Of a stretch of DNA of 64,000 nt, positions 8,694 to 17,720 are shown piece by piece. The notes beneath the pieces were generated by a model. The model worked only from the letters and a program-made list of their open reading frames with translations, did no database searches and was not told where the DNA came from. Origin of the DNA: Candidatus Poribacteria bacterium (GTDB lineage: Bacteria > Poribacteria > WGA-4E > WGA-3G); NCBI GenBank assembly GCA_958295945.1, contig OY282386.1:2307864-2371863 (forward strand), read 5' to 3'. Each line of letters starts with the position of its first letter. Position 1 is the stretch's first letter. Position numbers and translations under genes: made by a program.

Positions 8694-9028
8694 GAATGTG
8701 CACGCACGATAGAGGAATCAACGAGGAGTACTGATATTTCACCCGCTTCATGGAAATGTTCATGAAGTTTTTCAAAGACCTTGGCATCACACCATCTGCC
8801 GAAACGCCGATAGATGGTATTCCAATACCCATAGACTTCAGGTATGGCACGCCAGGTAGCTCCCTCTTTAGTTATCCAAAGGAGAGCAGAGAGGAAGCGT
8901 CTGCAGTCTTCTGGATCACCAATATAGACGTTTGGACACGCTTGCAGAAACGGTAAAATACTTTCCCATGCCACATCACTGATAGAATGGGGAAGTTCTT
9001 TGGATTTATCTGTTTTTTTAGTTTTCAT
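8594..9028 (-). CDS. IS5/IS427-type transposase, upstream frame
   Basis: The ATG at 9028 gives MKTKKTDKSKELPHSISDVAW, then the IS5-type helix-turn-helix/DUF4096-like segment (WRAIPEVYGYWNTIYRRFGRW) and the first catalytic Asp in LLVDSSIVRAH. The frame passes through AAAAAAAAAA (plus-strand T10 at 8664-8673) and soon ends. Full-length transposase requires a -1 shift at that run into the other frame, the usual device in this subgroup. Confidence 0.88.
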   Translation of the reverse strand: MKTKKTDKSKELPHSISDVAWESILPFLQACPNVYIGDPEDCRRFLSALLWITKEGATWRAIPEVYGYWNTIYRRFGRWCDAKVFEKLHEHFHEAGEISVLLVDSSIVRAHSCAAGAPKKKTAVKRWRLSVVVWVVLPQNLMSL

Positions 9029-9090
9029 AAACAATAGAATACAAAAATATATGTTAAATGTCAATACTTTTTAAATGTAAACACAACCTA

Positions 9091-11701
9091 TACAGATTGG
9101 AAACCTCACAGACAAAAACTGCATGTACCCGCTAAACTCTTTTTTCAAAAGATAGAAGGTATTTTTGAGATTTTTTCACGTTATAAGTTTACCATTGAAG
9201 AAAACACACCTGTTGAACAAGAAGTTGCATTAGACCCAGAATTACTCGGACAAGTATTTGAGAATTTACTTGGGATATATAATCCCGAAACGCAATCTAC
9301 GGTACGCAGATCAACAGGTTCTTATTACACACCTCGCCAGATAGTAGATTATATGGTTGACGAAGCACTTGTCGCTTATTTCCTGCAGAAAATAGTTCCT
9401 TATGATGAAGATCGTAAGTTTTTTGAAGAACGACTACGTGAAGATCTTCTTGCATACGATAAACTTGGTGAAGAAAATAAGTCCAATGAACATCTTCTAT
9501 ACGATTCTGAGGTCAAACCACTTATTGATGCAATAAACGAGCTCAAAATCATTGATCCTGCTGTTGGCACTGGTGCGTTTCCGATGGGGATTCTTAATAA
9601 AATAGTCCTAATTCTGCGTAAATTGGATCCGCAGAATGAACGCTGGAAACAGCGACAACTTGAGCAAGCCGAAAACATTGATGATCCTGAAAGTAAAAGA
9701 AAAGCTATAGATGCAATTGACGAAGTCTTTTCTGAAAGTAATCGTTTCAATAATTATAGTAGGAAAGTTTACCTCATACAGAACTGCATCTACGGCGTGG
9801 ACATCCAACCAGTTGCCAAGCTGCGCTTTTTTATTTCACTTATTATTGAGCAACAGACTAATAGCAATCAGAATGAAAACTATGGTATTCGTCCCCTTCC
9901 TAACTTAGAAACGAAATTTGTCGCAGCCAATACACTGATTGGTTTAAGAGATCTGATGGAACCCGAGTGCAAAATATTTCTTGAAAACGAAGAGATCCTG
10001 CAGCTTAGACAGGAAATTGCACAACTGAGAAGTAAACACTATAATGCCAATACCCGACAAAAAAAGTTAAGATATATTAAACAAGAGAAAAAATCTCGAG
10101 ACCAGTTAGCAAAAACGTTAGTAGCAAAACACACAGAGTGGCACGAGCAGATACAAAATAGGATAGAAGATCAAGTAAACAATGCCCAACTATCACAAGC
10201 ACGTGCGCAACAACTCCGGGAAGAGTTACAGGAAGAATATGCTGTCCACGAGGAAATACTCACAGCAGGACTTGAAGAGGCAAAACGAATTGCTCACTGG
10301 GATGCGTACGACCAGAACACGGTCGCCGAGTTCTTTGATGCCGGGTGGATGTTTGGCATAAAAGATGGTTTTGACATTGCAATCGGTAATCCACCTTATA
10401 TCCGACATGAGAAAACTCAACACCTTAAATCAGCACTACAAATGTACTTCAGAGACTTCTATGTGAGTTCAGCAGATATTAGTGTTTACTTCTACAAGCG
10501 CGCTGCAGAACTTCTATGCGATGATGGAATATTAACATATATCTGCACCAACAAGTTTTTACGAAGTGATTACGGTGAAAATCTTCGACAATTCCTAACA
10601 ACAGAAATGAAGCCTTCAATACTATTAGATTTAGGAAATGTGCCAGTATTTAAGGCAGTAGTGGATACCTGTATTACTCTAATGAAAAGAAGTATACCAA
10701 CCGAGAATGATTCACTCCGAGCTATAACAGTCAGAAAAACGTCAAGCAATTTTGATGTTCGCAATGCTTTTCAAAAACAGTCATTCCCGATAAAACTTAA
10801 CAACTTATCTTCAGATGTATGGGCAATAGCATCACCAGTTGCCCAAACTTTGTTGAAAAAACTTAAAATCACTGGCAGATCATTTGGGAAAGCGATACAA
10901 GGCGAATTCTATTTTGGTATTAAAACGGGGTATAATGAGGCGTTTATCATAGATGCTGACACACGGGTACGCCTAAATGATGGGAATACTGGTAGTGACG
11001 AAATCATAAAACCACTGTTTAGAGGAAAAAACCTAAGTAGATGGAAATCGAAACGATCCAACGAATATCTCATAACGATAGCAAGTAGTGCTAACAGAGT
11101 GTGGGAATGGTCGGGTTCAGCAGATGTTACATCAGCTGAACTGATTTTTGAAAGAGCATATCCTACAATCTTTGAGTATCTAAAAGAATATAAAGAACAA
11201 CTTGTAAAACGTGCAGATCAAGGAATGTTTTATTGGGAACTTCGCTCCTGTACCTATTACTCAATTTTCAAGAAGTCCAAATTTATTTATCCGGATATCA
11301 GTTCTAATATGCGCGCTTGCTATGATACTGAAGGAATCTTTGGTGAAGCGACAACATTTTGCATTCCCTCAACTGATCTATCTTTGCTTGCCTTAATAAA
11401 CAGTAGAGTTTTTGATTGGTATGCGAGATATAAATTTCAAACGCTTAACGACCCTTGGAGTGGTGGCAGTTTACGTTACAAAATTACCTACATGAAGCAT
11501 GTCCCAATAGCAGATAGAACACCAGAACAGAAAGCAGAACTCTCTGAGTTGGTAGAACAGATATTAGATGATCCAGAAGGTGAAAATGTCCGCGACCTTG
11601 AGAAGCAGATTGACGACATGGTTTATCGGTTGTATGGACTATCAAGGTCAGAGATTGCGTTAATCAAGCAAACTTACCGGGATGCTGGGATGGATGCGTA
11701 A
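9091..11701 (+). pseudogene. Eco57I-type methylase/restriction enzyme, C-terminal part
   Basis: The frame runs on from the IS end (YTDWKPHRQKLHVPAKLF); an ATG at 9353 is internal. Recognisable features are STGSYYTPRQIVDYMV, the S-adenosylmethionine site DPAVGTGAF (reconstructed residue about 540) and the catalytic N6-adenine motif NPPYI (about 818). Between them is a long charged coiled-coil insert (nucleotides about 10000-10280). The C-terminal third resembles a TaqI/Eco57I target-recognition domain (IQGEFYFGIKTGYNEAF, PLFRGKNLSRW). It would methylate adenine in a specific site and possibly cleave. Separated from its start by the IS, it is probably silent unless the IS excises or an internal start is used. 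Confidence 0.87.
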
Positions 11702-12250
11702 TCTTTCTTAAAAGTAACCATTTTCTCCACCCAACAACCCTCCTCACTCTCAATAGTCTCCAATCCTGCAAATCCCGCTTCACATGCAAACCCACATGCA
11801 ATCCCATTAGAAATCCATTGTCTGCAACACCCAAAAAACCCAAATCCAACAATCACATAAGTTATAATTGAACTCAAACACATGACACAAAAGGATAGAA
11901 AACCAAAATGATACAAGGACAAATTACAGACCACCGCTGCAATATACATACTCAATGCTATTACCACAAATCAAACAAAAACTGTCCAAAAAATGAACAA
12001 ATATAAAAAAATATACCCTATTTACTTGTTTTTTAAAATTATGTTAAAACAGAAAACCGCCATAAACCTATATCACAACAGAATCGATATCAATACGCAC
12101 AAAAAACCAAAAAACAAGTAAAAATAAATTTTAGAAGGACTTTCCTATCCCCAAATCCGATTATTCCGTGAATATTCGAGAAGCAGAAGGAACTCAAGAT
12201 TCAAAAAACAAACCATTAGATTATTGTTATTAACCGTCGATCGTTGTATA
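11702..12250. other. AT-rich intergenic stretch after the methylase
   Basis: No convincing gene. A 97-codon minus-strand frame overlaps the methylase end but lacks a ribosome binding site and known motifs. A 14-base inverted repeat (TTTACTTGTTTTTT at 12021-12034, its complement at 12109-12122) could be a degenerate mobile element or a hairpin. No clear terminator was found. Confidence 0.5.
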
Positions 12251-12364
12251 ATACCATTTCTAATAGAAAACGCCCCATTATTGTACCACAAACTGCCAGT
12301 TTGTGCTGCCATTCAAGAGATTCTTAACAAATGTTAATGGGATAAACATTTATAGAAATGGTAT
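12251..12364 (+). mobile_element. 114-bp MITE-like element carrying a REP hairpin, copy 1
   Basis: Terminal inverted repeats begin ATACCATTTCTA. Inside is the hairpin CACAAACTGCCAGTTTGTG, the same as in the RAYT-flanking arrays. A second copy of identical length lies inverted at 53086-53199. The element has no coding capacity. The right end plus flanking AAT makes an extended -10 box. Confidence 0.85.
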
Positions 12365-12367
12365 AAT
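12359..12367 (+). promoter_or_regulatory. Extended -10 promoter formed at the MITE edge
   Basis: TGGTATAAT (TG-N-TATAAT) spans the element end and its flank, 42 bases before the GTG start of the sensor/phosphatase gene. No good -35 box is seen, which is usual for extended -10 promoters. The link to the gene is inferred from position. Confidence 0.45.
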
Positions 12368-12409
12368 ATAGAACATAATAACAACCTTACACATCAAAAC
12401 GAATCTACT

Positions 12410-15400
12410 GTGAACAACCATAGAAAGCAATATCTCATCATAATCCTCATCTTCACTTTTGCCCTAATTCAAAATGCCATAGCATTTCAGCAGGTGAAGA
12501 CCTACACTATAGCAGATGGACTATTAGATGCAGTTGTTCCCGTGATATTCCAAGATAGTCGAGGAATGCTATGGTTCGGTTCAGAACAGGGAGGCGTAAG
12601 TCGTTTTGATGGAAAAACCATAACTGCCTACGGAGCAATATCAGAGAACTTCTACGGCAGAACGCAAAACATCGTTGAAGATAAGTGGGGACATATCTGG
12701 TTCCTAAACAAAAGGCAATCGCAAGACACAGGAGTTCTCATCAGATACAACGGCATCACATTTGAATACATTTCTGATGGAAACTGCCTTATAGCGGATA
12801 AAGCCGGGGATATCTGGGTCGGCAACAAGAATGTATTAACGCGATACACAGCAACAAATAGCCAAGAAATACCGAAGGCACTCCAAATCAACGTCGGCGG
12901 TGACTCAGGGGCAAGTATAAACACCATATTCCAAAGCAGAGATGGAACAATTTGGATTGGTGGATCCGATGGACAAGGTGTGCTTATTCTCCGACTTAAA
13001 GGAGAAATAAACATCGGACAGACAGTCAACCTAAGTAGATTTAACAACCTGCCAAACCTTCCCCAATATCGCTCAATTCAGTCTATCGCACAAGATACAG
13101 AGGATAATCTCTGGTTCGGTGGAAAATCACTCTTACTGCGATATGATGGTTCACAGTTTGAACAGTTTATAGATTCATCCATAAAAACCCAATCACAAAA
13201 CGGTGCATTTCAAAAACCGATTATTCTAAACAGAGACTTCGTTTCTGTAAAAAGCGATACACAAGGAAGAATCTGGTATAGTGACAACAAACAATTGCGA
13301 TGGTGTGATGGTAATAATCTCCACAGACTCGGAACATTAAGTGTGGAAGCAAACCAAGAAATCTACTTACAAGGCACTTATGGAATTGAAGATGCACTTG
13401 GAAGACTCTGGTTTGCGACTGAAACAGGTGTCCACCTCTACGAAAACAACGATAACAGAGAAGAGAGCATAAGTAATACCCAGTTGAAATCTACACTTGC
13501 AGGCACCACAGAACTCAGACACAAAGTCTTTCAAGTGAACGATGGACTCGGAAGTGATAACATCCTCACTATCTTTGAAGCAATAGATGGCACAATATGG
13601 TTCGGTCATGACAACGGAGTCACTGCACTACAACCGCAACCCGCAATCGTACAATACGGCACACGTTCTATATTAGGAAGCAGTAGCGTTAAACTGATGT
13701 TCCCTGACAGCACGGCAACACTATGGCTCAGCATTCCGGGTGGTGTCGCACGATACGTCCCACAAGATGATGAACTTTATAAATACCCATTACCAAACCT
13801 AACGTTGGAACAGAATGGAAACCTAAAAGTTGATAGACCTACAGAGATAGTTGAGATGTTTGAGATAGATGGAGACCTATGGTTTTTAGATAAACCAATT
13901 CAACATCAAAACGGATTTACACACCACCGAATCTTTCGCTATACAAACGGAGTATTTTACAAACTTTCAATACAAATCCGTGCTAAAATCGGACAAAATG
14001 GAGAACCGATATTCAGCGATCCAAAACTAATCGTTTCTTCAAACACTGATCCATGGTTCGCATTGAGTGGATGGCTATTCCTACCGACAAAAATCGGATT
14101 ATATCGCATCTTACAGGACAACAACACAGAAAGAATAACTTTTGATACAATTGAAAACCTACCCCCGTCTCCTGATAATATAATAGCACTCCATACAGAC
14201 AGTCAAAACCAATTATGGTGTCATTTAGATACTGGCGAAGTAAAACGGTATACACATATCCGTAGTGGAAACAATCAGACAGTTGGAAAAATACAAGAGG
14301 CAAAACTAACACTAAATTCAGTTATCCCTATACCTGTTGTGCCTGAAAACAAGTCCACAAAATGGTATTACAATACTAAAAGGGATAGCTTAATGTATTG
14401 GACAAACGCGCTAGTTGAAATATCCAATACATCTGGAAAGCCACAGCTATTAGTTGTCCATACTTCACTTGCTTCCCCAGAATCAGAGCAGAACACCAGC
14501 ACAGAAAACACAAACAATGAATTAGCAACTATTGTTTTTAAGAACAACATCAAGACGTATCAAGGCACTGAATTGATACATGAATCATCCGTTGAAATAG
14601 ATAAGATCACCAACGCGCTTGTCGCATCTGATGGTGATATTTGGTTAGCTACCACACACGGAGCAATCCGCTATAACCGTAAAGAAACTACCACTTACAC
14701 AAAAGCGGACGGTTTCATCGTTGATGATTTGCGTGATGTCAAGGAAGATAAGTGGGGTAATATATGGTTCGCAACATGGGGTGGTGGTTTATTACGTTAC
14801 AATGGTGACACGTTTGAATCTATTACCACAAAAGACGGTCTCATTCATAACAATGTGTCAAGTATCCATGTATCAGACCAAGAAGACCTATGGTTTGGAA
14901 CCGAAGGTGGTGCAACGCAATATCGGGTAAGTCGAGGTGCGCTGCCATTCTGTCGTATCATATCCGTCAATACCGGAAAAGCCACTACAGACACTCTACG
15001 CACTGAATCTGCGAAACACACCATGACAGAAATAACAGAATTAATACCTGCCCGAAACAAATATTTGACGATCCAATTTCAAGGCATAAATCCACTGGGT
15101 GATGATGTTGCATATAAATTTAGATTAATCGGAATAGATAACAACGCATGGACAACCGTATATCCTAACAATCCGCAAGATTACATAACAACGTTTAATG
15201 GTAGGATTCACCAATACTTTCTACCACAAACAATTGGAACATCACAGGATTTTCCTCGAATCCGATATCAAGGTTTGAAACCAGGAAATTACACCTTTCT
15301 TATCAAGGCATATCGTGAAGGTTGGCACTACACACAACAACCCTCCGTTCTAAATTTCACTATAGATAAACCCCTCTGGACACGATGGCGAACATATTTA

Positions 15401-16261
15401 CCTTCTCTCATTGTCTTTGTCGTTGTAAGCACTCTCCTATTTAGACTGATTGTCAACCGAAGGCGCACAGCACAGCTGCGGCAAGAAATGAGGCGGAAAG
15501 AAGAGGCAGAAATCCAACGCATCCGTGACGAGTTAAACGAAGCACAAAATATACAAATGGCACTCCTCCCTACTGAACCACCACAAACACAATCTTATGA
15601 CATCGCAGGTAAATCAATTCCCGCTACACAGGTCGGTGGCGACTTTTTCGATTACCTGACTGTTGCAAACGGACGTACTGCTATCGCTGTAGCTGACGCA
15701 GCTGGCAAAGGCATCAGAGGAGCAATGAATGCTGTGCTTACAAATGGAATGTTAAATGAAATTGCTCATATCAAGTCTGACGCAAATGTTATCCTACGCG
15801 ATCTAAATATCGGATTAGCACCACGAATGTATGGACACAACTTTATTGCACTCAATTTGGCAATCCTTGACGAAAACGGGACATCCATTGACTACGCAAA
15901 CGGAGGACAACCTTATCCCATCCTCAAAAGAGGCACAGAAATAATTGAATTTACAAACAGTGATTTACCGCTCGGAAGTATGAAAAAGGTAGAATATGAA
16001 TCTGTTACTTATGATTTTGAAGATGGAGATATTCTTATCATTCATTCGGATGGGTTGATCGAGGCACTAAACCCAGACCAGGAAATGTACGAAACTGAAC
16101 GACTAATAAACCTAACTTCCAAAATTCCAAACGATTTTACTGCTGAAGAAGTCGTTCAACACATCGTTGATGATGTGCAAGCATTCGTTGAAGATGCAGA
16201 GCAATATGATGATTTAACACTTGTCGTGGTCAAGTGTACTACTGCATCTAAGCAGGAATAA
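12410..16261 (+). CDS. Membrane sensor: two-component-type propeller, YYY domain and PP2C/SpoIIE phosphatase
   Basis: A 1283-aa protein starting at GTG with a signal sequence (YLIIILIFTFALIQNAIAF). Residues about 30-870 are repeated regulator-propeller blades of the type IFQDSRGMLWFGSEQGGVS, followed by a YYY-like Ig domain (about 880-985), one membrane helix (about 998-1016), a short coiled coil and a C-terminal RsbU/SpoIIE-type PP2C phosphatase. Phosphatase motifs VGGDFFDY (about 1074), VADAAGKG, IIHSDGLIEA and YDDLTLVVV carry the expected metal-binding aspartates. The outside propeller would sense a ligand, often polysaccharide-derived in related hybrid sensors, and control an inside phosphatase that dephosphorylates an anti-sigma antagonist. 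No partner kinase or antagonist gene is adjacent. No ribosome binding site is obvious at the GTG. Confidence 0.9.
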   Translation: MNNHRKQYLIIILIFTFALIQNAIAFQQVKTYTIADGLLDAVVPVIFQDSRGMLWFGSEQGGVSRFDGKTITAYGAISENFYGRTQNIVEDKWGHIWFLNKRQSQDTGVLIRYNGITFEYISDGNCLIADKAGDIWVGNKNVLTRYTATNSQEIPKALQINVGGDSGASINTIFQSRDGTIWIGGSDGQGVLILRLKGEINIGQTVNLSRFNNLPNLPQYRSIQSIAQDTEDNLWFGGKSLLLRYDGSQFEQFIDSSIKTQSQNGAFQKPIILNRDFVSVKSDTQGRIWYSDNKQLRWCDGNNLHRLGTLSVEANQEIYLQGTYGIEDALGRLWFATETGVHLYENNDNREESISNTQLKSTLAGTTELRHKVFQVNDGLGSDNILTIFEAIDGTIWFGHDNGVTALQPQPAIVQYGTRSILGSSSVKLMFPDSTATLWLSIPGGVARYVPQDDELYKYPLPNLTLEQNGNLKVDRPTEIVEMFEIDGDLWFLDKPIQHQNGFTHHRIFRYTNGVFYKLSIQIRAKIGQNGEPIFSDPKLIVSSNTDPWFALSGWLFLPTKIGLYRILQDNNTERITFDTIENLPPSPDNIIALHTDSQNQLWCHLDTGEVKRYTHIRSGNNQTVGKIQEAKLTLNSVIPIPVVPENKSTKWYYNTKRDSLMYWTNALVEISNTSGKPQLLVVHTSLASPESEQNTSTENTNNELATIVFKNNIKTYQGTELIHESSVEIDKITNALVASDGDIWLATTHGAIRYNRKETTTYTKADGFIVDDLRDVKEDKWGNIWFATWGGGLLRYNGDTFESITTKDGLIHNNVSSIHVSDQEDLWFGTEGGATQYRVSRGALPFCRIISVNTGKATTDTLRTESAKHTMTEITELIPARNKYLTIQFQGINPLGDDVAYKFRLIGIDNNAWTTVYPNNPQDYITTFNGRIHQYFLPQTIGTSQDFPRIRYQGLKPGNYTFLIKAYREGWHYTQQPSVLNFTIDKPLWTRWRTYLPSLIVFVVVSTLLFRLIVNRRRTAQLRQEMRRKEEAEIQRIRDELNEAQNIQMALLPTEPPQTQSYDIAGKSIPATQVGGDFFDYLTVANGRTAIAVADAAGKGIRGAMNAVLTNGMLNEIAHIKSDANVILRDLNIGLAPRMYGHNFIALNLAILDENGTSIDYANGGQPYPILKRGTEIIEFTNSDLPLGSMKKVEYESVTYDFEDGDILIIHSDGLIEALNPDQEMYETERLINLTSKIPNDFTAEEVVQHIVDDVQAFVEDAEQYDDLTLVVVKCTTASKQE

Positions 16262-16272
16262 TGGCAACAAAA

Positions 16273-16295
16273 AGGTCGGGTGAAACACCCGACCT
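16273..16295 (+). terminator. Hairpin after the sensor/phosphatase gene
   Basis: AGGTCGGGTG and CACCCGACCT pair perfectly around an AAA loop just after the stop. No U-run follows, so termination may be weak or factor-assisted. Confidence 0.55.
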
Positions 16296-16360
16296 AATTC
16301 GCTGATAGAACTTACCTATAAACAATAGACACTTAGCAAGCGCGCTGAATTTTCTTTACA

Positions 16361-16993
16361 CTACTGAGTAGGACGTTGACCGCGTTGTCCACCTTGTCCG
16401 CCTTGTCCACCGCGTTGCTGTCCACCACGGAACCTATTACGCTGTTCTTGCTGTTGAATCTGTCGATCTTTCGTTAATTTATTGAGGTGTGTCAAATCCT
16501 CTTTAGATAACACCTTTTTCAGTTCCGTTTGAAACTCTTTGCCGCTGTTACTTAGCAAAACACTTACATCCTTCTCCATCTCTTCCCGAATTGTCCGAGC
16601 AGTCTGAAATGCAGCTCGCTGGTCACCAGCTGCAAACGCCTCTTTCATCTTCGGTTCATATTTTCCACGTAATTCCTTCATTTTCATCTCAAATTTGTCG
16701 AGAGTTGCCTGATAGATAGGGCGTGCATTCACGAGTGCCTCATCATCTACTCCTACTTTAAACGACAAATCGGTCCAAGAATTTTCAACGATAGATACTG
16801 GATTGATAGGCAGATTGAGCATCTCCCTGATTCCCCTATTACTTCTGTCTCCACCAGGACGCTCACCCCGTTGATTTTGTCCTGGTTGTGCGTTTCTATC
16901 TGGACGTTGTGCGTCTGTCACATGTTCAAATATGAATAAACTAACTACTGTCATAAGAGCGATTGTGCCGATTGCGAAAAATTTCTGTCTCAT
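16361..16993 (-). CDS. Spy/CpxP-like periplasmic protein with Gly/Gln/Arg-rich tails
   Basis: A 210-aa protein with AGGAGA before its ATG. Residues 1-28 are a signal peptide (FAIGTIALMTVVSLFIF). A low-complexity Arg/Gly/Gln/Asn stretch (about 29-55) precedes a helical core (about 60-180) with charged amphipathic helices such as ALVNARPIYQATLDKFEMKMKE and LTHLNKLTKDRQIQQ. The layout resembles Spy/CpxP/LTXXQ-type periplasmic chaperones, but the diagnostic LTxxQ is only approximate (LTHLNK). The tail (RFRGGQQRGGQGGQGG) is disordered. It stands alone between the sensor gene and a palindromic element. Function remains open. Confidence 0.7.
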   Translation of the reverse strand: MRQKFFAIGTIALMTVVSLFIFEHVTDAQRPDRNAQPGQNQRGERPGGDRSNRGIREMLNLPINPVSIVENSWTDLSFKVGVDDEALVNARPIYQATLDKFEMKMKELRGKYEPKMKEAFAAGDQRAAFQTARTIREEMEKDVSVLLSNSGKEFQTELKKVLSKEDLTHLNKLTKDRQIQQQEQRNRFRGGQQRGGQGGQGGQRGQRPTQ

Positions 16994-17226
16994 TTCATTC
17001 TCCTAAATTTATTGTCAAAGATTAGTTCAAAATTACAGTCAATGTGAAACACTCGATTGAATATCAATAGCATTGCTGAAAGAGTGTTCAATATCATTTC
17101 GTTTGTTTAGTCAAGTCTATTCAAAAAATGTTCGTTTTAAATCCAAACACTACGTGTGCTGTCCACCTAACAAGAAGTTACGGTACACAGAGTGTGCCTA
17201 CTACTATGCATCGCTACAATCCAAAC

Positions 17227-17371
17227 CTAGTAGACTGTCCACACTAATTTTGCGGGTAAATATCGCGATTCGGAGATCGCTCCTACTGAATATAGCTCTG
17301 TCATTGTAGGAGGGAACTCCGATTCCCGATTTATTTTGCGATCCACAATTTTAGTGTGGACAGTCTACTAG
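17227..17371. mobile_element. 145-bp palindromic MITE with perfect 21-bp terminal repeats
   Basis: CTAGTAGACTGTCCACACTA starts at 17227 and its exact complement ends at 17371 (21 bp paired in all). Inside is a second imperfect hairpin pairing GATTCGGAGATCGCTCCTAC with GTAGGAGGGAACTCCGATTC. There is no coding frame. A relative of the inner hairpin without the outer repeats lies at 35143-35208. The CTAG ends could include a TA target duplication. Confidence 0.85.
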
Positions 17372-17412
17372 CTCTTAGTAAAACTAAATAGCACTGATAT
17401 AAATAAAAAAAG

Positions 17413-17441
17413 TTGACAACCCCCTCTATATTGTGTATACT
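17413..17441 (+). promoter_or_regulatory. Consensus promoter of the tRNA-Leu/tRNA-fMet unit
   Basis: TTGACA at 17413-17418 and TATACT at 17436-17441 with a 17-base gap. The tRNA-Leu 5' end is 16 bases beyond the -10 box. Confidence 0.9.
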
Positions 17442-17457
17442 ATTATATCATCCATGA

Positions 17458-17544
17458 GGTCGAGTGGTGGAATCGGTAGACACAATGGACTTAAAATCCA
17501 TCGCTTTTAACACAAGCGTGAGGGTTCAAGTCCCTCCTCGACCA
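17458..17544 (+). tRNA. tRNA-Leu (TAA)
   Basis: The acceptor stem GGTCGAG pairs with CTCGACC. The anticodon arm ATGGA-CTTAAAA-TCCAT reads TAA. A long variable arm (CGCTTTTAACACAAGCG) and the T arm GAGGG-TTCAAGT-CCCTC confirm a class II leucine tRNA. The discriminator base is A and CCA is not encoded. Confidence 0.96.
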
Positions 17545-17557
17545 TGTTTTTTCCTTG

Positions 17558-17632
<75 letters not shown>

Positions 17633-17720
17633 TCTTTTTTCACTCCCTTATTTACCCGCAGAAATTAGCAAATCGTCTGGATCAGGATTCTCAGAATCTT
17701 GGTTTAGATAATTAACTTTG

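Larger units (their letters stand above)
8221..9088 (-). mobile_element. IS5-family insertion sequence (IS427-like), 868 bp
   Basis: The ends match as imperfect inverted repeats: GGTAGTGTTTACATTT at 8221 and, reversed, GGTTGTGTTTACATTT ending at 9088. They are flanked by a TA duplication (8219-8220 and 9089-9090). Two overlapping minus-strand frames encode a DDE transposase through an A10 slip site. Size, TA target and split transposase fit the IS427 subgroup of IS5. Confidence 0.92.

Noticed and set aside
1771-11701. Assignment of the operon to DISARM or BREX
   Set aside because: No DrmB/DUF1998, PglZ, BrxC or Lon-like gene is present; only the helicase, PLD and methylase themes are shared.
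11674-11967. 97-codon minus-strand frame with Cys-rich hydrophobic sequence
   Set aside because: GTG start without ribosome binding site, overlaps the methylase end, no known motifs.
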